DNA of 17,870 nucleotides, taken from positions 1,157,200 through 1,175,069 of the forward strand of contig NW_019091394.1 of the NCBI RefSeq assembly GCF_001949145.1, given 5' to 3'. The notes beneath the pieces were generated by a model. That model was not told the origin of the DNA. It made no database searches and was given only the letters and a program-made list of their open reading frames with translations. Made by a program: the position numbers and the translations under genes. Source of the stretch: Acanthaster planci (Eukaryota > Echinodermata > Asteroidea > Valvatida > Acanthasteridae). Of the stretch, positions 1 to 7,895 are shown in pieces (positions within the stretch are counted from its first letter, which is position 1; each line of letters begins with the position of its first letter).

Positions 1-1685
1 AGGGGGGGTTCTCTTCGTCTCATACCTTGCTGCATATGGATTTCGAAGCCTGTTTTGTAGCCTGAGCCCTCGGTGGAAATCGAATTCAGAAACGAAGCCG
101 CATCACGCCATTATTCGAAACTTTACCCGCCTTCAGCAGAAGCACCCCCTCATCGGTTGAAAGAGCCATGCTGGTCGGGAATTTTCGTTTCTGCGGTAGC
201 GACGCCCAAGTAACGCATAATGCATCTCATAGTCGTTCGCAAACCAGCGAAGTGAAGTTCTTACCAAAAGAGCGTCCTTTTCTAAGAAAATAATGGCTCT
301 CTCTTTGTCCAGCTTGGGGCCCATAGCTCAGGCCGCGCCCAAAACAAATTTTCAGGGCAAGCGTTACGTCTACTGTCAGCCGCGCGTCCCCGCTTATTGC
401 CACTGGGCAAAAATGCCTATTAACCCTATACTCCATGACATCTGACGCAGCCTTACCGCCCTCAGTCTGCCTCGCTGGCTCTGCTTCAGTCCTCTGCGCG
501 AAATAATGGTTCCTGTTGAGAAACAGTCGAGGGCCTGCCATGCCAGTTCATTGAGTTTGAAATGACCGGGACAAGTCGAGGCACTGAGTGAGAATGCATT
601 CATTTGCATATCGCTTTGATGGTATCTGTAGAACATGGCGATAAGCATTTTCCCTGAGACACTTCAGGCGTCATCGTGGATGTGTCCCCACGCGGAAATG
701 AAAACATTACCGTACAAGGCACAGATGTAATTGGACAACATATTTCAGGTTCCAGCCTTGACACTTTGTTCCTGTTGCGCAAGTTTAGACTGCAATATTG
801 CAAGGACCAGTGCTGCCCAGGCTGCACTGGTGAGGATTTTTATTGCCTTGTGCGGGGAAGTGGTTGGCCAACGTTGTCAACAGTCTGCCACAAAACTGGT
901 AAGGATTTACACGCATTTCTCTTCTCAACGTTTTATAAATAGCTCCGTGCGTGTCTTTTGTTTGCTTTTCCTACAGTGGCCGGTTTTTGTTGCTCGCTGT
1001 TAATTTTCGTACAGACTCGACTGTTAACATGAGGACTTGTTTCTCTTCCATGAAACCTTTTCCAGGTAGCCTTGTTAAGCCGTTACAGTGTCTCAGGCTT
1101 CGTCCCCGAAACCAATCCCCGATGGTGGACCTGAAGCGTTTAAATCAAATTGGATTACCGTGTTTTTTTTGTTTTGTTTTTTTGCTCTCGTGCCTCTTAT
1201 TTAAATATTTTGTGGCACTATTAGACTAATTAGTGCGCTTACAGCTAGTAGTAAAAAAAAACAGTTAAAGCCCGAGACGGAGCCGAAGTTGAGTACTGGA
1301 AAACGGCCCTACACTGTAAAATATCATTCTTAAATGTGCAGTATTGGCAACACAGCAGTGATTGACTCAGCGGCGGATCCAGCTTTGGGTGTCGAGAGTA
1401 AATTCGAAAGCGAATGCGGCTTCGGGCTCACTTAACATCGTGATGGGGGAGAAAAGACTCAAAAGGCTTAGCGTACTCAGTGTTCTGACATCTTTACTTT
1501 TTATTAGCTGGCGTTGTTTCTCAGGGTTTTAATTTGGTGGTAATATGGGATAAACGAATTAGACGATTTCTTTCTTTCCTACTCGCCTATGAAGTATTAG
1601 CCGTTTAAAAAATTCCGTCAGAAGGGGCAAGTTGCCCTCCCCCCTCGCTGGGTACGCCGCTGAATTGACTGTAATCCAGTGTCAG
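1..1685. other. Non-coding stretch, no gene recognised
   Basis: Several short open frames run through here on both strands, the longest about 104 codons on the minus strand at 227-541. None gives a domain I recognise, none is flanked by splice sites in a convincing arrangement, and both strands are open to a similar extent, as in random sequence. T-rich runs occur around 1160-1190 and an A run near 1250. There is no sign of an upstream third copy of the transporter: I looked for the GW(I/L)LD last-exon motif and the KR.YK motif and saw neither. A divergent gene end or an old transposon remnant cannot be excluded. Confidence 0.5.
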
Positions 1686-1689
1686 GGAA

Positions 1690-1757
1690 AAAGCTAACCT
1701 GTGTGTTATAACACGGGTTAATTACCCGTAATCGGTAATTAAACCAAATTTAGCTTT
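1690..1757. repeat. Foldback (nested inverted repeat)
   Basis: Outer arms AAAGCTAA (1690-1697) and TTAGCTTT (1750-1757) enclose a better hairpin, GGGTTAATTACC (1715-1726) against GGTAATTAAACC (1734-1745), which pairs at 11 of 12 positions across a 7-nt loop. A perfect 12-bp palindrome, GTGTTATAACAC, sits at 1703-1714. About 130 bases further on, AACACTG (1886-1892) and CAGTGTT (1899-1905) form another small hairpin. This looks like the remains of a small foldback element; no transposase frame is present. Confidence 0.45.
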
Positions 1758-1759
1758 GC

Positions 1760-2676
1760 CACCTGCCGCCGTCCCTGTTTGCGTCAGTCGAGATCGAGTG
1801 TTTGCGTGTGATTGCGTGTCGTCGGGGACTGATGGGTGATCGAGTCGAGTACGCTTGTGTTTTTTTTCACAAGCCTTTGCGGGCAAACACTGAGTGTGCA
1901 GTGTTATAATTCACGTCGGGCAGGGCCAAAAAAAAATTCTAAAATTAATTAGCTGTTGAAAATGTTAATAACAAAAACTTGTATATCGATCATATTTCGG
2001 CGCCCCCGCTGTTAACAATTTGTCCTTCAATTCTGATCGGAAAGGCATGCAAGTTTTTGGATCTGCAGTAGTCGAGAGTTCGGAAGTACAGTTGCTCCAC
2101 AATAATTGGGTAGAATCCTCTGGTCTGACACCTTGAATCTTGTAGTGGGCACAATTTCTAAGACATCCAAAGGTTTGCTGTAGGCTGTCACTTTAGTTTA
2201 GCCTGACTGCTGGCAGTGAACGAGCACGAGTTGAAAAGTGGAAAGTTCCTTTGTACATAAATTAGGTATCAGTCTTCCTTTCGGTAAATTGAGCAATCCG
2301 GAGAGTACTTTCGGTTTGTTTACACCATCAGTGTCACCAATGTCTCCCCGGTATTGCGTTTAAAATAAATTCAAACCGGTTTATGTTATAATATCCGGGA
2401 TGAGGGTGGCTCCACTCTCTCCAGGTACTCACAGATCAGATGTAGTTGCTGGATGAAGACCATTCATGACCGCTTCGTTAAAACCGGTAATGATGTGACT
2501 TTCTCTCGCTTCTGATTCTGGTTTTCTAATTATCTTTTTATCTTAATTATCTTGATCGATTCCTTGCATAAACATCTTTCACTCTTCTACAAGGGTCCAT
2601 TTGAGACGGCATGTTTGGATTTTTAACGCCAACACCAGTTCTCTTTTGACCCTTTTCCTCGTGTGGCAAGTCAACT
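1760..2676. other. Upstream region of gene A, no clear promoter
   Basis: No exon can be supported. The stretch directly precedes the first coding exon of gene A and must hold its 5' UTR and probably its promoter. A TATA-like TTATAATAT lies at about 2386-2394, some 290 bases before the ATG, but it is an A+T-rich coincidence of modest quality. A non-coding 5' exon is possible: an AG|GTACTC donor-like string is present near 2424. Neither can be confirmed from sequence alone. Confidence 0.35.
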
Positions 2677-2917
2677 ATGGCGAATGCGGCTGACGACAGG
2701 ATTGAGCGTGGAGCGCAGGCACAGTCGTCAGATCAGCCACGGGAAGGCGGCTGGGGTATAGTGGTGGTCGTCGCAGCGCACTTGTCCTTGGCGATCCAGT
2801 GGGGTTTCCAAAGAGCCGGGGGAGTCTTGTACCTCAGCTGGAAGGAAGATTTCGACACCAAGGACAAAGAGACGGCAGCAGTTCAAAGCATTTTCTCTTC
2901 CTTGTCTTGTTTCACTG
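2677..2917 (+). CDS. Gene A exon 1
   Basis: Codes for residues 1-80 plus the first base of codon 81. It carries the cytoplasmic N-terminus, TM1 and the start of TM2. The donor is TTCACTG|GTAACT at 2918, phase 1. Reading through the donor gives a stop about 70 nt later, so retention would truncate the protein. Any non-coding upstream part of this exon is undefined. Confidence 0.85.
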
Positions 2918-5900
2918 GTAACTACATATCTGTTGTAAACATTCTGCGTCTGCTGCAAGATCGGTCAGCGACAAGTGTGAACCTATAGTCGCTTTTGAGT
3001 GGAAATCTTTGCACTATATATATCAGGCACCAAGCAAATCTGAAAGATAAACTGTCGCTGATCGACTTTGCCCATATTTATATATTTTTGTGGGGTATAA
3101 TACGGGCGATTCACAAATAGTACGCCACCAAGAGTTTGCAACGCGTTGGCCAATTATAACGCGCGAAATTTGTCGACCCTTTCCAAACGCGCATTGGGTC
3201 GACAAATTTCGCGCGTTTTGAACTCTTGGTGGCGTACTATTGTGAAACGGCCGTACTCCCCACACCTTTCGGTGAGAGAATGGGCTATTCCTCTCACTCA
3301 TCCTCCCACTTTTTCATGATGAGAAATACGGGTGGATTTGGAGATAATTGTCTGGACTTTTCGACAACCAATACAATTTTATATTCATAAACACTGAAAA
3401 GGGAGACAAATAAAAAACAATTGATACGCTGTTTGATGTCAGTTTCGGAGTGCAAGTATGCATCTTAAAGATGTACATCTGTATCACGAGCAGCGTTCCC
3501 AGAGTCATCATCGTGCTTAAAATACCCTCCTCCCTCAAGTTTGTTCTGTTGAAACAGCGTCTATTTCACTGGTATTGTCGTGTTTCCTGGAAGGTCTCTT
3601 CGCTGGCATGCTGACGGACCGACTCGGCTGCAGAGTCTCGGGAATCATCGGCGGAGTGTTGACGTCTCTCGGTCTCTTCTGCAGCTATTGGGTGACTGAC
3701 ATAGTCCAGCTTTACTGCACAGCTGCCATTATCGGTAACGACGTCGCACTGTTAACCCGCTGCACTAGATGCGGCTGGGATATAGTGCGCCGCATTCATT
3801 ACGTCTAGGCCTATAGCAGTCCCCCAGGGGGTTAGGTTTACACCCCTCACACACCCACACACAAGTGTGTATTTGCCTGCAACTGGGGACCCCGTATTGT
3901 TCCTCTTTTGTTTGTACTTTTTTAGAAGACCACCCATATGTTTTGTACACAGTTGTCAATCGGGGACCCTCTGTCAATCGGGGACTTTATTGTCCTCTAC
4001 TGTTCAGGATCCCCAGTTGAATGCAGAAACAGAGTCATGTACACACAACCCTGATCCGAATCCAAAAATGATATTATTTGTACATCGGTAGCAATTAATA
4101 ACTACATAATCGATGTGTCCGCCTGTCCACAACAATCCGACAGTGAACTTAAATCTGACGAGCCCGACCCCCAGGAAAAAAAATCGTGAATGCACCCCCG
4201 TATACAGTTTTACATAAATGGAAAATACATTTAAGTGGACTTGTTTTTCACGGACTGTCGTCACAAACAAGTCTCTAGTTTGGCAGTGCATAAAGCACTC
4301 TTTTGTGAAGGTTTAAATGACTCTTCGAAGATCTCACTCGCGACTGTTTATTTCATTCTTACAGGGATTGGCATGGGAATTTGCTACAATTCGATTGTAG
4401 TTGTGGTTGCGATTTACTTCAAAAGAAGGTACAAAATAGCACACGCATTGGTCTACGCTGGCGTTGGGACGGGGATCATGGCGGTACCGCCCCTACTGCA
4501 ACTTCTCCTGGAAAGCTACGGTTGGCGGGGTACGCTTCTGGTCGCCTCTGGCATCACGGCAAACAGCATCGCTCTTTCGGCTCTTTTCCGCCCAAATCGA
4601 GCTCCAGTCCCGCCGAAATCTTTTAAGCAGCCTGATTTGAATCACCAGGGGTTAACTTTAAGAGTCAGGGTGCATCCTGAGACCACAAAGGAGGATGCTA
4701 CGAGTGGCGACCACAACAGCGATGAGAAGTCTCGCCATGATGAGATCGAAGTAACGCGCCAAGCACACCGGGCACTTCCGGACAGTCAGACGGATCTGGC
4801 CTCAGTCCAATCCGACCCAAAGAACGTCAACCCGGTCATTATCGCACTGAAAAGAGTCTTTGTCAGTCTAGGATTTCACCTTTTCGTCAAGAGCTACCGC
4901 TTCACTCTAATGTGCGCCATCCAGCTGGAGAGCCACATCGCTTACATGGGATTCGTGATCTATCTCGTCCCCCGTGCTCAGAGCGTGGGTGTAGCGCCTT
5001 CTAACGCCGCCTTCCTGCTCAGTATATTCGGCATCGGCAGCTTGCTCGGCCGCCTGGGGAACGGACTGCTGGTGAGCTGGAGGGTTTCGGCGGAACACGT
5101 GACAGCCATCTCCATGGTGATCGCTGGCGCATCCTTGCTCCTCCTGAACCTGGAGGGTTATGCCATTTTCGCCATAGCCTCCTTTCTTCATGGATTGCTA
5201 TCGGGGATCTTTTTCACCGTCGCGATCGTCTTGATCCATCAGTTTGTCGGTGTGAACAAGTTGGCCGTCGGTGTTGGACTAAACATGATATTTGTAGGCA
5301 TCGGATCTCTGACTGGACCCGTGTTTGCGGGTAAGTGTGGCACTCTTACATGCCTACATTTTCAACCTCTAGTAAATACTTTCTCAGAAACGGGACCAAG
5401 AGAGTGCGCAATTGTCATAGCAACGGAGGAGGAGTCTCCTTTGGTACTTGTAAGGTAGTAACTGACTGCAAAATTACTGTGTTGTTGAATAATTTTAACA
5501 CCAATCGTTAGAGCGCATGCATCCATGAAATAAATCCTTCTGATTGGTTGATATAAAATTATAGGATGTTAACTGTTATAGATAATTATAACACTGGTGT
5601 TTTTGCAGTGTGCGCATCGCTGGTTCGCGAACGGCTATGAAACATAAGCATATTGCAGGCGCGTCACTACCAACAAAAGGAATACTCCCGCCCAACATTA
5701 ATTGCTCTGTTCAACCGATCACGAGGGTGCTTCTACTCATGGCGACTGAGTAGCAGTTGAAAACCACTCCCAATTTAGCGTTTTGATATCAATACTTTTT
5801 TTTTAAAACTCCCATCAGGTTGGATTCTGGACATGACCGATTCCAGCTACCAGACGGTCTTCTACGTGCTCAGCGCAGTTTATTTCATCTGCGGCGTGCA

Positions 5901-5946
5901 GATGTTCCTCTTACCCCAATTGAAAAGAGTCGAACCGGGCATTTAG
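2677..5946 (+). CDS. SLC16 / monocarboxylate transporter-like protein, gene A (4 exons, 491 aa)
   Basis: Predicted 12-pass plasma-membrane carrier of the major facilitator superfamily, SLC16 family. The coding sequence joins 2677-2917, 3594-3734, 4365-5330 and 5819-5946, all introns in phase 1, giving 491 residues, close to the usual MCT length. The start ATG has A at -3 and G at +4. Visible family marks: EGGWGI at residues 23-28 (first MCT signature, last Trp replaced by Ile), YFKRRYKIAHALVYAGVGTG at 145-164 (second signature), YGWRG at 179-183, a hydrophilic loop of about 95 residues (roughly 204-298) between TM6 and TM7, LLSIFGIGSLLGRLGNG in TM8, and GWILD at 450-454 before TM12. Known from MCT1: a TM1 Lys and a TM8 Asp/Arg pair are needed for lactate-proton transport. 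Here the Lys position is Arg46, the Asp position is Ser353, and the Arg (357) is kept. I infer an orphan-type MCT; the substrate is not predictable. Gene B downstream is its tandem paralogue. Confidence 0.88.
3090..3263. repeat. Long imperfect inverted repeat in gene A intron 1
   Basis: The right arm (3196-3246) is the reverse complement of the left arm (3110-3179) almost base for base, except for about 20 extra bases in the left arm around 3137-3157. Core paired blocks are AGTACGCCACCAAGAGTT and AACGCGCGAAATTTGTCGAC. Weaker pairing extends outward to GTGGGG (3090) and CCCCAC (3263). A 16-nt spacer separates the arms. It has no coding capacity, and I could not find a clear target-site duplication. 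It is best read as a foldback or MITE insertion in the intron. Confidence 0.8.
3594..3734 (+). CDS. Gene A exon 2
   Basis: This 141-nt exon is bounded by GGAAG|GTCTC and ATCG|GTAACG and has phase 1 at both ends, so skipping it would keep the frame. It codes for the end of TM2 (LFAGMLTDRLGCR) through TM3 (GIIGGVLTSLGLF) to the start of TM4. An in-frame alternative acceptor, GAAACAG|CG at 3557/3558, would add 12 residues. I chose 3594 because the resulting length matches gene B exactly and aligns with MCT1 without a gap. Confidence 0.85.
3840..3866. repeat. CA-rich microsatellite
   Basis: A short impure CA/AC tract (CACACACCCACACACA followed by GTGTGT) lies in intron 2 of gene A. A near-perfect CCCCCAGGGGG palindrome precedes it at 3821-3831. 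Confidence 0.5.
3954..3986. repeat. Two tandem copies of TGTCAATCGGGGAC
   Basis: The 14-mer TGTCAATCGGGGAC occurs at 3954-3967 and again at 3973-3986, a period of 19, within intron 2 of gene A. No further copies are adjacent. Confidence 0.7.
4365..5330 (+). CDS. Gene A exon 3 (main exon)
   Basis: This 966-nt exon is bounded by TTCTTACAG|GG and GCGG|GTAAGT, phase 1 at both ends. It codes for residues 129-449, covering TM4 to TM11: the signature at 145-164, the charged TM6-TM7 loop, and TM8 with the retained Arg357. An open frame exists from 4235 in the same phase, but the part before 4365 reads as intron, because the acceptor has a pyrimidine tract and the MCT alignment starts exactly there. 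Confidence 0.9.
5331..5818. other. Gene A intron 3 with a degenerate direct repeat
   Basis: This 488-nt intron has a consensus GTAAGT donor and a T-rich tract before CATCAG. Two loosely related segments, about 5489-5520 and 5583-5618, share TAATT.TAACAC near their starts and AG.G.GCAT near their ends. They look like degraded repeat copies. Nothing coding is visible; the frame continuing past the donor closes at 5458. Confidence 0.5.
5819..5946 (+). CDS. Gene A exon 4, C-terminus and stop
   Basis: This exon was not apparent as an open frame with its own ATG; I found it by looking for the family's last-exon motif. The acceptor is CATCAG|GT after a T8 tract. It codes for GWILDMTDSSYQTVFYVLSA, then TM12, and ends VEPGI-TAG at 5944-5946. 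The phase matches exon 3, and the same (L/Q)LKR.EPGI tail occurs in gene B. Confidence 0.88.
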
Positions 5947-6176
5947 TGAAGCCCTGAGTTGGAGAGAACCGGCCTTTACTCTGCAAAAACTTCGGTGTAA
6001 CACTGGCCCTGTGTGGTATCAGACCAGATCTAGCAGTCCTGTGAATGATTGGTGGTCCTGTGCAGAACTTTGTAGATCTTGTCCTATTGTCTGGTTGAGG
6101 CAGCTATTTCGAGTAGCCGATTCTTATTACTACGATTTGCAAGTATTTACACATAAAAACAAACAAATACAAACAA

Positions 6177-6182
6177 AATAAA
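6177..6182 (+). terminator. Candidate poly(A) signal, gene A (proximal)
   Basis: AATAAA lies about 230 nt after the gene A stop codon in an A-rich stretch. It would give a short 3' UTR. The A-richness makes chance occurrence possible. Confidence 0.4.
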
Positions 6183-6597
6183 ACCAAAAAACGACGAGGC
6201 TCTTGGGCTTATCTGTTAGATAACTTTCTACTATGTCTTGATGTTTACATAATAGATCCAAGTATAGTCGCTGTTGGTTATGTTGGGCTGTCCCTACCCT
6301 ACCATCCAATGAAAAAAATCGAACTGGCGAGGAACTAGTACTGTCATATCGAGTAAAACGTTACAACATTATATATTTTTTTCCAAACTTAAATTATTAA
6401 AAAAGAATGATGAAATGCTATGTGTTTGTATTTAAAAAATAGCAAGTTACACGGCGTCATTAGTAAATATAATAACACGCAAAAAATAGAGGAACTTGGA
6501 AGCTTGGCAGAAAGCAGTTTTTTCCCGTGGCCAACTCCCATTGCCTGTGATAAACATGCTTGCACTCAAACTTAAATGAAGTAGGATTGATTTCTAA

Positions 6598-6603
6598 AAT
6601 AAA
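6598..6603 (+). terminator. Candidate poly(A) signal, gene A (distal)
   Basis: A second AATAAA lies about 650 nt after the stop, followed within 60 nt by a T-rich stretch (CTATTTTTATTTCTGT), as is usual downstream of cleavage sites. Use of either or both signals cannot be decided from sequence. Confidence 0.4.
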
Positions 6604-6987
6604 AGTGTAAATAGAACTACGTTATCGCTATTTTTATTTCTGTAACTTAATGAGCAGAGCTCTTGCAAAATGCAGGTGTGTTATTATTGCAGGGTTTGTC
6701 TACAATGTGCCAAAAACCCATTCCCTCAAATACAAAAAATCAGCTTGCTATGTTTTATCGTGTCGCACACTTTTATATTTCATTCCATATTAAATCACGA
6801 AAGATCGTACTGAGAATTTCCTAAACACTTATTTAACCAATGAAAATCGTTGTTCAAAAGACATTGCATGTCAACGAATTAAATGAACCAAAGCTTTATC
6901 ATTAATCAGCAGTCTTTTCGGAGCTTCTCCTTTTTCCAGTTGCAATGTTTACACATTGTAGGGATGGAATAGATTAGTTGATTCTAG

Positions 6988-7015
6988 TTTTTTTATTTAT
7001 TTATTTATTTTTCTT
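6988..7015. repeat. (TTTA)n microsatellite
   Basis: A T run followed by about four TTTA units and a TTCTTTC tail, in the spacer between the two genes. Confidence 0.7.
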
Positions 7016-7535
7016 TCTTCTTTTTCGTTATCGGTAAAGGTCATGTAATAAGGCCAGATGAGGGTATTGAGTAAGCACCTCTTTTAGCTTTTGTGCTTTT
7101 TTTGGGCTGATCTCTGGACTGATCAAGTAAATAATAGGCACGGAATTATCTGCGCTGTCTACTATGTTTAGGCCACTTCGATTTCGACGCTGCAGATTTC
7201 AAGGTAAGATTCTATCCCTTTGTATTTTTCCCGAGATTCTGGCATTGAAATCACAATCAGGTAAACTAGCACTGTGATAATTGCAATGCTCTGGAAAGTG
7301 TAAAACAAGCAAGATGTTCGATGCACGACACGCTGCGCTGACTCGCAGAGGTTTAAAAGTTCAGATTTGATGTGTGGTGCAACTTATACATGTAAAACCT
7401 AGGATTCCTGTTGCGTTGAAATTATATGGAAGAGCGTGCGCGAAGAGAACAACATTAACAGTAATTTTCTGTCATTTGGCATTGCCTTTCAAAAGTTATA
7501 TTAAAGTATAAGCCGTTGGCGTGATTTACGAAAAT

Positions 7536-7543
7536 TATATAAA
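7536..7543 (+). promoter_or_regulatory. Possible TATA box of gene B
   Basis: TATATAAA lies about 110 bases upstream of the gene B ATG. A start about 30 bases downstream would leave a 5' UTR near 80 nt. The surrounding A+T-rich sequence makes this weak. Confidence 0.25.
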
Positions 7544-7651
7544 TTCAACACCACGGTTTTGCTGGGTGATACTTCTTCCATAATTGTTTTCCATAATTCA
7601 TTGTTAATTAGGGGAATGTGAAAGAGAGTCAGTGTAGTCGCCCCGCAGAAC

Positions 7652-7895
7652 ATGAAGCAAGCATCGAGGAGTGAAGCACCCCGTAGACGGCCTCCAGCGG
7701 GGGAGATACCAGACCCTCCCGAGGCCCGGTGGGGCGTCGTGGTGGTCGTGGCCTCCCACTTGAACGTGGCGCTGCTGATCGGCCTCGTCCGGTGCGTCGG
7801 GATCTTCTACCAGAGCTGGAAGCAAGAGTTCGAGACCAGCGCCAAGCAAACGGCGGCCGTCCAGAGCGTCATGACGTCCTTCTCTGCCTTTGGCG
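7652..7895 (+). CDS. Gene B exon 1
   Basis: Codes for residues 1-81 plus the first base of codon 82: N-terminus, TM1 and the start of TM2 (QTAAVQSVMTSFSAFG). The donor is GGCG|GTAAAC at 7896, phase 1, at the same place as in gene A. The 138-codon open frame on the opposite strand here is a shadow of this G+C-rich exon. Confidence 0.85.

Larger units (their letters stand above)
5947..7535. other. A+T-rich intergenic spacer between genes A and B
   Basis: It contains the 3' UTR of gene A and no open frame of note on either strand. A (TTTA)n microsatellite lies at about 6988-7012. No transposon ends or paralogue fragments were recognised. Confidence 0.55.

Noticed and set aside
227-541. 104-codon minus-strand open frame and neighbouring frames in 133-942
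   Set aside because: No recognisable domain, both strands similarly open, and no splice or start context that favours a gene. An old transposon remnant is possible but cannot be shown.
2386-2394. TTATAATAT as the TATA box of gene A
   Set aside because: Too far from the ATG without a known 5' exon, and in an A+T-rich context; mentioned only within the upstream region.
4235-4364. Upstream extension of gene A exon 3 from the ATG at 4235
   Set aside because: The segment before 4365 does not align with SLC16 proteins, and a good acceptor lies exactly where the alignment begins. It is intron that happens to be open.
4907-5191. 94-codon minus-strand open frame
   Set aside because: Shadow of gene A exon 3.
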